Assembly: GCA_945872325.1 (NCBI GenBank)
Contig: CAMBZY010000270.1
Location: 1-5,113, forward strand
Direction: 5' to 3'
DNA length: 5,113 bases
DNA from: Candidatus Kuenenia stuttgartensis
GTDB lineage: Bacteria > Planctomycetota > Planctomycetia > Isosphaerales > Isosphaeraceae
Shown in pieces: positions 1 to 5,113 of the stretch. The position numbers and the translations under genes are program-made. How positions within the stretch are numbered: the stretch's first letter is position 1; every line of letters begins with the position of its first letter. A model generated the notes under the pieces. It saw nothing but the letters and a program-made list of their open reading frames with translations, did no database searches and was not told where the DNA came from.

Positions 1-20
1 AGAACCAAGAGATTTTGAAA

Positions 21-1139
21 TCAGCCGCGGCGAACACGCAATCTCTGATTAAACGCCACCGCCAGCACCACCACAAGGCCCAGAATCAAGCCTTCAATCT
101 GAGTGCTGTCAATCCCCTTGAAGGCAAACGTGCGCCAGCCAGGATTAAGCCAGGGCGCGTCGGAAATGAGTCTGATCCACGGCAGGCTGACTTCGAATTC
201 GCGAACCACCTGACCAGTGCCTTTGATGATGATCTGAATCAAACCAAGGCCGAGAACCGTTCCCCTGATCGACCCGACTCCACCGGCAAGGCTGCATCCA
301 CCCACCACAGCAGCCGTAATGGCCCAGAGCTCGTAGCCAACTCCAAGCGTGCTCTGGCCCTGACCGCTTTTGCCTGTGAACATGACACCGCCCAAGGCGG
401 CCAGCATGGCAGAAGTTCCGTAAGCGAATGCCCTTAGGCGACGAATGCGGACTCCGCTGAGCCGGGCTGCCGTTTCGTTCCCACCCATCGCAAAAAGATG
501 CCTGCCGATGACCGTTAAACCAAGTATAGCGCTGAAGATAACCGCTACAATGGCAAACACGACCACCGAATTCTGCCACTCTTTGCCAAGCCAGCGGAAG
601 CTGTTGAACGAGACATTGATCGAGCGGTTTTCAGCCAGAAGCGTGGAAATACTTCGCAGGCCAGCCATGCTTGCCAAAGTGGTGATGAACGGTGGAAGTC
701 CAATTCTGTCTATCACTTGCGCATGAATGATGCCGATTATCAAACCAGCCAGCATGGTCAGCACAATCGCGATAAAAACCGTGATGGCACCGGGTGGATT
801 AGAGGCATCCACAGAAGCACCCGGCAACCAGCTTGTGACCAGTTTTGCAGACAACACGGATGCGAATGCTGCGACGGAACCGATCGATAAGTCGATACCA
901 CCGCTGATGATAACAACGGCAGCGCCGATGGCCAGAACGCCGTAGAGCGCAATCTGATGATAGAGTGTTTGCCGGCTGTATCGACTGAAGAAAGCCAGAG
1001 AGCTATCCAGATAGGCGATCATTCCAAGCGACAGCAGAATGGCGATAAAAAGGCCTGTTTCAGGGGCCCTCAGAATCGCCTTGCCAGCCTGCAAGATTTT
1101 ACTGCCAGTTGATTTATCGCTTGTGCTCGCTGCGTTCAT
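21..1139 (-). CDS. ABC sugar transporter permease, RbsC-like (BPD_transp_2 family)
   Basis: Inner-membrane permease subunit of a ribose/multiple-sugar type ABC importer (372 aa). It should form the channel that takes sugar from the lipoprotein encoded just upstream. Family signatures are clear: GGIDLSIGSV near residues 80-89, the cytoplasmic-loop motif GGNETAARLSGV at 219-230, and GVGYELWAITAAVVGG at 266-281 followed by SLAGGVGSIRGT. Many hydrophobic segments are present, e.g. about 29-44, 63-79, 120-138, 191-211, 271-287, 293-305 and 349-363. It is about 50 residues longer than E. coli RbsC (321 aa), with extra polar stretches near 102-118, 170-190 and 313-345. I chose the ATG at 1139, which overlaps the upstream stop codon as ATGA, over an in-frame ATG at 1169 that would need a 10-residue extension lying inside the upstream gene. 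The substrate cannot be read from the sequence. No ATPase gene is in the window. Confidence 0.93.
   Translation of the reverse strand: MNAASTSDKSTGSKILQAGKAILRAPETGLFIAILLSLGMIAYLDSSLAFFSRYSRQTLYHQIALYGVLAIGAAVVIISGGIDLSIGSVAAFASVLSAKLVTSWLPGASVDASNPPGAITVFIAIVLTMLAGLIIGIIHAQVIDRIGLPPFITTLASMAGLRSISTLLAENRSINVSFNSFRWLGKEWQNSVVVFAIVAVIFSAILGLTVIGRHLFAMGGNETAARLSGVRIRRLRAFAYGTSAMLAALGGVMFTGKSGQGQSTLGVGYELWAITAAVVGGCSLAGGVGSIRGTVLGLGLIQIIIKGTGQVVREFEVSLPWIRLISDAPWLNPGWRTFAFKGIDSTQIEGLILGLVVVLAVAFNQRLRVRRG
1136..1139 (-). other. ATGA stop/start overlap (translational coupling)
   Basis: The TGA stop of the lipoprotein gene (1138 down to 1136) overlaps the ATG of the permease (1139 down to 1137). 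No good Shine-Dalgarno precedes the permease ATG; the nearest purine-rich run, AAGG, is too distant. Translation is therefore probably coupled by termination-reinitiation. Confidence 0.8.
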
Positions 1140-2224
1140 GTGGATTTCAGGCCTTTGGATGCAAGCCAAGCCTTCATTTCTTCAATGCTGATCACATTGT
1201 CGCCCTTCACAGGACTTGCTTTGGAAGGAACCACAATCCTAACACCAGTGTCGCGCACCTTGCCATCCGGGAGAACCTCTGCAACAGCCTTATCATCTTT
1301 GTTAATCAGGGCTTTAAGCAGCTTCACGCCTTGAAAACCCATGTCGTATGGGTTCTGGCAGACAGTCGCATCAATGTTCTGCTTTTCGAGGTGCCCGACA
1401 GCCAGTTCGTCGAGGTCGAATGTGACCACACTGACTTTCTTGCGAATCTCGGCCGTCCGGCTCACTTCTTCCGCAATCCGAGGTGCGTTATAGCTCCACA
1501 AGCCGACCAGTACACCTAGATCACCATACTTCGAAAGTGCTGTTTGGACATTGACTTGCGCTTTGTTCTTATCGGTCTGGTCTTCAAAGATTTCCACTTG
1601 GGTAAACTTTGGGCCAGCTCCAGCAAAAAATCCGTCACGACGTTCGCGGGCGTTTGCGGCCGCAGCGGTTCCGACAAACACAGCCGTTTTGCCACCAGCA
1701 GGACGGATCGCAGCAGCTGCCTTACCGGCGGCTTCACCAGCCTTGACGTTAAATGTGCCGATGTAGGCACGGCGGGCGTCGATGTTGTTTGGAGCGATAT
1801 CCGAGTCCACGGTGATCACGACTTTGCCAGCCTCTTTCAAGCGACGAAGGGCATCGGCAATGCCTGGCGATTCGGCTTCGAAAACAGAGACAGCCACACC
1901 GGCAACATCCTCCAGGCTCAAGGCATCTTCCAGAAGGCGGATTTGTCCCTGGCTCTGACTCTCATTGCGGCGCATCTCGGCCGTCACGCCCAGCTCGGTG
2001 GCGGCATCCTGCATGCCCTTTTCCATGGCGTTCCACCAGTCGGCGTTGGAATTCGTCACGAAAATGATCCGCATTTTGCCACCCTTGGCAGGGGTGCTGC
2101 TAGCCGCAGATGGGCTGCCGGATGGTGCAGGGGCAGCCTTGTCACCGCCACCTCCGCATCCAGCCAGAGTTATAGCGGAAGTGATCAGACCAAGTGTCGC
2201 GATGCCAAAGTGTCGTCTTTGCAC
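1136..2224 (-). CDS. ABC sugar transporter substrate-binding lipoprotein (Peripla_BP_4 / RbsB-like)
   Basis: Extracytoplasmic sugar-binding component of the importer (362 aa). The start is GTG at 2224, supported by a GAGGG Shine-Dalgarno nine bases upstream. The N-terminus is a lipoprotein signal peptide: R3-R4, a hydrophobic core at about 6-20, then the lipobox LAGC with the lipidated cysteine at C23. R3-R4-H5-F6 also resembles a twin-arginine motif. A flexible Gly/Ala/Pro/Ser linker (24-49) precedes the periplasmic-binding fold, which starts near residue 51 with MRIIFVTNSNADWW. Family features include VDSD at 139-142, the ANARERRDGFF segment at 190-200, VTFDLDE at 267-273 and CQNPYDMGFQG at 289-299; the Asp, Arg and Gln in these segments are likely sugar contacts by analogy with RbsB. 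It is the first gene of the visible operon and overlaps the permease start by 4 bp. The ligand is not predictable. Similarity to planctomycete homologues is from memory. Confidence 0.94.
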   Translation of the reverse strand: MQRRHFGIATLGLITSAITLAGCGGGGDKAAPAPSGSPSAASSTPAKGGKMRIIFVTNSNADWWNAMEKGMQDAATELGVTAEMRRNESQSQGQIRLLEDALSLEDVAGVAVSVFEAESPGIADALRRLKEAGKVVITVDSDIAPNNIDARRAYIGTFNVKAGEAAGKAAAAIRPAGGKTAVFVGTAAAANARERRDGFFAGAGPKFTQVEIFEDQTDKNKAQVNVQTALSKYGDLGVLVGLWSYNAPRIAEEVSRTAEIRKKVSVVTFDLDELAVGHLEKQNIDATVCQNPYDMGFQGVKLLKALINKDDKAVAEVLPDGKVRDTGVRIVVPSKASPVKGDNVISIEEMKAWLASKGLKST

Positions 2225-2233
2225 GGTCGTGGA

Positions 2234-2238
2234 CCCTC
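2234..2238 (-). promoter_or_regulatory. Shine-Dalgarno site for the substrate-binding lipoprotein gene
   Basis: On the minus strand GAGGG lies nine bases before the GTG at 2224. This supports GTG as the true start, because it places the R-R-H-F signal peptide exactly at the N-terminus and no better in-frame start fits a lipoprotein signal. Confidence 0.6.
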
Positions 2239-2361
2239 ACAAATTTAGGGACTTGATGGGGGATTGCCCTTGGGAACTGACGTCCGACTTTTTGAGCGTG
2301 TCAGCGGGGCATCAGATTTATGCGGAGTAGTATGCCAAATCATAACGGATGAAACTTGCCA

Positions 2362-2389
2362 TTGCGAGAACCATCCTGACAGGTATTCT
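2362..2389 (+). promoter_or_regulatory. Candidate sigma70-type promoter for the HD phosphohydrolase gene
   Basis: TTGCGA (2362-2367) and TATTCT (2384-2389) are separated by 16 bp, each matching the consensus hexamer at 4 of 6 positions. This would start transcription near 2396, upstream of both candidate start codons. The match is modest and found by eye. In the same 209-bp divergent region (2225-2433) I found no convincing promoter for the minus-strand transporter operon and no clear operator repeat. Confidence 0.28.
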
Positions 2390-2433
2390 GTGGAATCTGA
2401 CTTGATCTTTATCAGAAAGCCACGAACGATTAG

Positions 2434-3378
2434 ATGACGGCATCAGAATCAAGCGTAAAAAAGGAAGCTGGCACGACGATGATTGAATGGATGGATCGCG
2501 TTTACGGGCCTGTAAAAATCAGCAATCCGAAAGTGGAAGCCCTGATCCATACACCGACGATGAAACGGCTGGGCGGTGTGAAACAGTCGGGGCCATCGGC
2601 CTTGGTTTTCCCGTTCAAAACCGTGAGCAGGCTTGAGCACAGCCTTGGCGTTTATATTCTACTGCAACGACTTGGGGCGGATTTGAAGGAATGTGTGGCC
2701 GGACTGCTACACGACATTTCCCACACCGCTTTTTCCCATGCGATTGATTTTCTGATCACATCCGAAGAGCAGAATCATCACGAGCACCTGAAAGCGGAAT
2801 TCCTTCACAGGCCCGACCTTGTGAACGCCCTTTCGGACCTCGGCTTTATACCGGCCGACTTTGAAGATGATTCTGTCTATCCGCTTTTGGAGCAACCACT
2901 TCCAAGCCTGTGTGCCGATCGGGTCGATTACTTCCTGCGCGATGGAATTGCCTGCGGAGAGATCGGCCAGCCGTTCGTCAATGCCTTCCTCAGACAGCTT
3001 GTGGTCGTGGACGGAAAAATTGCGATGGCAGACCTGGGACTGGCTCGAACTGCGGTCGACCTGTTTGCCCGGATGAATGCCCACTGGTGGGCCAGCGATT
3101 CGGAAGCCTTTATCTACAATCGGTTTGCAGACGTTCTCCGCCGGGCCATGGAATCAGGCGTGATTGGTCATGCCGATCTGTTAACGTCTGACGATGAAGT
3201 GATTGACCGGATTGAAGCGACGGGCGATCCTGCGTTGAGGCAATCCCTGCAAGCGATTCGCAGCTTCTGCCCGTCGGATCTGGGTGGATTTGTGCCTAAC
3301 GTCATTCCAAAACACAGGTGGATCGACCCGCCTGTCTGGAATCACGGAAAGGTTCAGCCGTTTTCTGAGTGGAACTAA
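2434..3378 (+). CDS. HD-domain phosphohydrolase, SAMHD1/dNTPase-like (COG1078 type)
   Basis: Predicted cytoplasmic metal-dependent phosphohydrolase (314 aa from the first ATG). The N-terminal DRVYGPVKIS (21-30) and the region up to RLEHSLGV (67-72) match the usual opening of this family. The metal-binding set is complete: H69 in RLEHSLGV, H93-D94 in LLHDISHTAFSH, and D162 in ADRVDYFLRD. These correspond to H167, H206/D207 and D311 of human SAMHD1; the two extra histidines of the HDxxHxxxxH helix (H97, H102) are also kept. Family members include dNTP triphosphohydrolases, but the substrate here is not shown. The start is uncertain: ATG at 2434 has no good ribosome site, while ATG at 2479 (residue 16) follows AAGGAAG at a rather long spacing and ATG at 2491 is also possible. 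Residues 1-15 are polar and may not be translated. The gene is monocistronic, divergent from the transporter operon and convergent with the carrier-protein gene. Confidence 0.88.
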   Translation: MTASESSVKKEAGTTMIEWMDRVYGPVKISNPKVEALIHTPTMKRLGGVKQSGPSALVFPFKTVSRLEHSLGVYILLQRLGADLKECVAGLLHDISHTAFSHAIDFLITSEEQNHHEHLKAEFLHRPDLVNALSDLGFIPADFEDDSVYPLLEQPLPSLCADRVDYFLRDGIACGEIGQPFVNAFLRQLVVVDGKIAMADLGLARTAVDLFARMNAHWWASDSEAFIYNRFADVLRRAMESGVIGHADLLTSDDEVIDRIEATGDPALRQSLQAIRSFCPSDLGGFVPNVIPKHRWIDPPVWNHGKVQPFSEWN

Positions 3379-3403
3379 AAAAAGGGCGGATTAAAGCCGC
3401 CCT
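3377..3403 (-). terminator. Rho-independent terminator of the phosphodiesterase/carrier-protein operon
   Basis: A perfect 7-bp stem (AGGGCGG / CCGCCCT, 3383-3389 with 3397-3403) has a 7-base loop. Read on the minus strand it is followed directly by a run of seven T (3383-3377). It lies 33 bp past the carrier-protein stop codon. On the plus strand the bases after the stem (AAATGATTTG) are only weakly T-rich, so termination of the HD transcript here would be poor. The T-tract overlaps the HD gene's TAA stop codon (3376-3378). Confidence 0.85.
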
Positions 3404-3436
3404 AAATGATTTGATATATTGATCTTGCAATGCAGA

Positions 3437-3685
3437 TCAGGCCACTTTGGCAGCGATCAGCTTGTCGATTGATTCCAGAGTATCCAGGTGGTCGGCGCTG
3501 GCTTCGTGGGCTTCGAGGGTGATTCCAAACTGGTTTTCCAGAAAAACGACCAGTTTGAGGGTGCCAATCGAGTCGAGAATTCCGCCCGTGATCAGGGGTG
3601 TATCTGATGTGAGATTCTCGGGATCTTCACCTGGCAGAAAGTTATCCAGCACAAAGGCTTTCACGTCGGTCACGATGGTGCTCAT
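3437..3685 (-). CDS. Stand-alone acyl/peptidyl carrier protein (phosphopantetheine-binding)
   Basis: Small acidic four-helix carrier protein (82 aa) expected to carry a 4'-phosphopantetheine arm on S39. The attachment motif is LDSIGTLKLV (37-46), a variant of the usual DSL, followed by the typical helix FLENQFGI (48-55) and an acidic C-terminal region with HLDTLESIDKLI (66-77). The G-G-I-L-D-S-I context and the F-L-E-N/E helix resemble discrete carrier proteins that work with an adenylating enzyme (DltC-like or PCP-like) more than the housekeeping fatty-acid AcpP, which has DSLD; this is an inference. The ATG at 3685 has GGAG nine bases upstream. The gene starts 25 bp after the phosphodiesterase stop and is followed by an intrinsic terminator, so it is the last gene of the operon. 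Its adenylating or transferase partners are not in the window. Confidence 0.9.
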   Translation of the reverse strand: MSTIVTDVKAFVLDNFLPGEDPENLTSDTPLITGGILDSIGTLKLVVFLENQFGITLEAHEASADHLDTLESIDKLIAAKVA

Positions 3686-3694
3686 GAATCAAGA

Positions 3695-3698
3695 CTCC
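3695..3698 (-). promoter_or_regulatory. Shine-Dalgarno site for the carrier-protein gene
   Basis: GGAG on the minus strand, nine bases before the ATG at 3685, lies inside the 25-bp gap after the phosphodiesterase stop. The gap is too short for an independent promoter, although one inside the upstream gene cannot be excluded. Confidence 0.6.
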
Positions 3699-3710
3699 AG
3701 TACGAATTCT

Positions 3711-5113
3711 TCAGGAAACGGGGAATTGGAAAGAGGCTGTCTGGCGAGCGTTGACGACCACCTTTCGGCCTGAATTTGGCCGAATGTGCGGTTGATAGAT
3801 CGAAGGCTCCATGTTTGAGCCAATGATTCGACCCTCCATGGACTCCGGCACGGGCAGATTCAGCCATCTAAGAATGGTTGGGGCGATGTCTTGAATCTGG
3901 TCTCTGGTGGTCCGGCCAGGATCGAGCCCCTGAGCCTTCATGGCCACGATTCCATCGTTATAATGCGTTCCAGGCTGATTGGAGTCTGTGCGGAACAGTC
4001 GAACCTTTTCTTTGTGATTCCAATGTGCGACAGGCTCAAATCCATCGGTCGGAATCGCGATGATGTCTGGCCAGCCTGTAGAGACTGGATCGATGCCCCA
4101 GCGAGTGGCCACTGGAATCACGTCGCTAAAGACCGATTCACCACTTTCAGGCTCGGCGATCAAGCGAAAGATTTCTGCGACTTCGTGAGTGGCACGTTCA
4201 GCTCGACCTTCGTGGCGACGAGCTTTATCCGTGAGGTAAATCAAGCCTGAGTGCTGGCCAAACGGAGCGAAGGCCAGTGACGACGACCAGTCGCATGAAT
4301 GACGCGAATCCATTGGTCGGGCCTTTGCATAACCTTTCAGGGCAGGGGAGTTGCGATCTGCGATGGTGCGCAGAATGGTTTGTGAGCGGTGGATCATCGA
4401 ACCGCTCAAACTTTGGCGTCGTTGAATCCCATGGATCCGGAGGATTCCATTCACGTTGACAAGGCTTCGACAAGGGCCAAAGCCATGGTCGGAGACGATC
4501 ATTAAAGCCGCGTTCTGCTTGTCAGCCAACTCAGCAAGTCGGCCAACGGCTGTGTCGAGTGAGCGTAAGGTATCGCGAACCAGTGGGACCCATTCAGGAC
4601 GTGCCTCGGTGGACGATTGATCGACATCAAGCTCAGGCCACATATGATGTTGAAGGCCGTCCAGATCTTGAAAATGGACATGAAGCAACGACCATTCCCG
4701 CTGATTTCCAGCCCAATCAGCCACATTTACCAACGCTGCATGATGTAACTGATGGCGGTTGGTGACATTGACAGCCTCCTCTTGAGACTTGGGCCGTCGA
4801 TTCCAGAGGCTGTGCTGCGACCATCCAGCAGCAAGTTTTTTTGGAATCATCGTTTCCGACTCAATGGCCGACTTTTTCAGAGGCATGTCGGCAGGTGAGA
4901 TGATTTGAGTTCGATCGGCACTCATCCCATAGCTTAAAGGGGCATGAATACTGATCACCGAATGCCCGGCCTGGCCGAGAATCTGCCAGAGGTGAGGAGC
5001 CTGAATTCGGTTGCAATCCGTTTGACTGATATACTTTCCGTTTGATTGAACAAATTCCGGATCATACACACCATGATGCGGAGTGCTTCGGCCCGTCATC
5101 ATGCTTGCCCATG
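3711..5113 (-). CDS. Alkaline-phosphatase-superfamily phosphodiesterase (PF01663-like), 5' end missing
   Basis: Predicted metal-dependent phosphodiesterase/nucleotide-pyrophosphatase-type hydrolase, cut by the right edge. The reading frame stays open to 5113: W-A-S is read before the Met at 5102, giving WASMMTGRSTPHHGVYD, the family's W-x-S-x-x-T-G-x-x-P-x-x-H-G block. That block normally lies inside the protein just after the catalytic Thr, so the Met at 5102 is not the start; the nucleophile Thr and first metal-binding Asp are outside the window. Numbered from that Met, the visible metal ligands are D148 and H152 (DGLQHHMW), D205-H206 (SDHGFG) and H380 (GTHYNDG). Other family blocks are CDWSSSLAFAPFGQHSGLIYL without its first residue (271-290), PDIIAIP (345-351) and IQDIAPTILRWLNLPVPESM (403-422). 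The last ~35 residues after MEGRII look like a family-external tail. The substrate is unknown; other members act on nucleotide, phospholipid or glycan phosphates. It is probably co-transcribed with the carrier protein. Confidence 0.9.
   Translation of the reverse strand, partial: WASMMTGRSTPHHGVYDPEFVQSNGKYISQTDCNRIQAPHLWQILGQAGHSVISIHAPLSYGMSADRTQIISPADMPLKKSAIESETMIPKKLAAGWSQHSLWNRRPKSQEEAVNVTNRHQLHHAALVNVADWAGNQREWSLLHVHFQDLDGLQHHMWPELDVDQSSTEARPEWVPLVRDTLRSLDTAVGRLAELADKQNAALMIVSDHGFGPCRSLVNVNGILRIHGIQRRQSLSGSMIHRSQTILRTIADRNSPALKGYAKARPMDSRHSCDWSSSLAFAPFGQHSGLIYLTDKARRHEGRAERATHEVAEIFRLIAEPESGESVFSDVIPVATRWGIDPVSTGWPDIIAIPTDGFEPVAHWNHKEKVRLFRTDSNQPGTHYNDGIVAMKAQGLDPGRTTRDQIQDIAPTILRWLNLPVPESMEGRIIGSNMEPSIYQPHIRPNSGRKVVVNARQTASFQFPVS

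Noticed and set aside
15..437. A 140-codon plus-strand open frame opposite the permease, with a His/Gln-rich start.
   Set aside because: Its composition is that of a reverse-complemented membrane-protein gene, and it shows no domain. The minus-strand permease explains this DNA.
1544..2248. A 234-codon open frame on the plus strand opposite the binding-protein gene.
   Set aside because: It is fully antisense to a well-supported lipoprotein gene, its translation shows no recognisable family or domain, and it has no good ribosome site. It is a shadow of the Ala/Gly-rich coding strand.
2403..2414. The small inverted repeat TGAT-CTTT-ATCA in the divergent region, as a possible operator.
   Set aside because: The arms are only 4 bp and no second copy is seen; such repeats are expected by chance.
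2707..3084. A 125-codon minus-strand open frame inside the HD gene.
   Set aside because: It is antisense to conserved catalytic motifs of the HD protein and has no family resemblance.
2434..3685. The idea that the HD hydrolase is an ACP phosphodiesterase (AcpH) serving the neighbouring carrier protein.
   Set aside because: The HD protein has SAMHD1/COG1078-type motifs (RLEHSLGV, HDISHTAFSH, DRVDYFLRD) rather than AcpH features, and the genes are convergent with a terminator between them, so they are not co-transcribed.
3711..5102. The Met at 5102 taken as the start of the phosphodiesterase.
   Set aside because: The frame is open to the window edge, and the residues W-A-S before that Met complete a conserved internal family block, so the true start lies beyond 5113.

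Overview
The window looks like ordinary bacterial chromosome of moderate GC. A planctomycete is the most likely source. This is inferred mainly from the substrate-binding lipoprotein, whose N-terminus (R-R-H-F start, Gly/Ala/Pro/Ser linker) and mature sequence resemble, from memory, the sugar-binding lipoproteins common in Planctomycetes. No rRNA, tRNA or other taxonomic marker is present, so the assignment is tentative.

Left part (21-2224, minus strand): a two-gene piece of an ABC sugar-uptake operon. The substrate-binding lipoprotein gene comes first, with a GTG start at 2224. It is followed by an RbsC-type permease gene whose ATG overlaps the lipoprotein stop codon by four bases (ATGA, 1136-1139). 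No ATP-binding subunit is visible; it may lie beyond the left edge or elsewhere in the genome.

Middle (2225-3378): a 209-bp divergent intergenic region separates the transporter operon from a plus-strand HD-domain phosphohydrolase. That protein has the complete H...HD...D metal-binding set of the SAMHD1/dNTPase-like (COG1078-type) family. Only a weak promoter candidate for the HD gene can be proposed here.

Right part (3377-5113, minus strand): an alkaline-phosphatase-superfamily phosphodiesterase, cut by the right edge and lacking its N-terminus, is followed after 25 bp by a small stand-alone acyl/peptidyl carrier protein. A strong intrinsic terminator follows the carrier protein, and its T-tract overlaps the stop codon of the convergent HD gene. 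The pair looks like the 3' end of a longer operon, possibly a carrier-protein-dependent biosynthetic or surface-modification cluster, that continues beyond 5113.

There are no mobile elements, CRISPR arrays, RNA genes or long repeats that I can support. No clearly new system is visible. The most interesting unexplained point is the phosphodiesterase/carrier-protein pair and what lies upstream of it.
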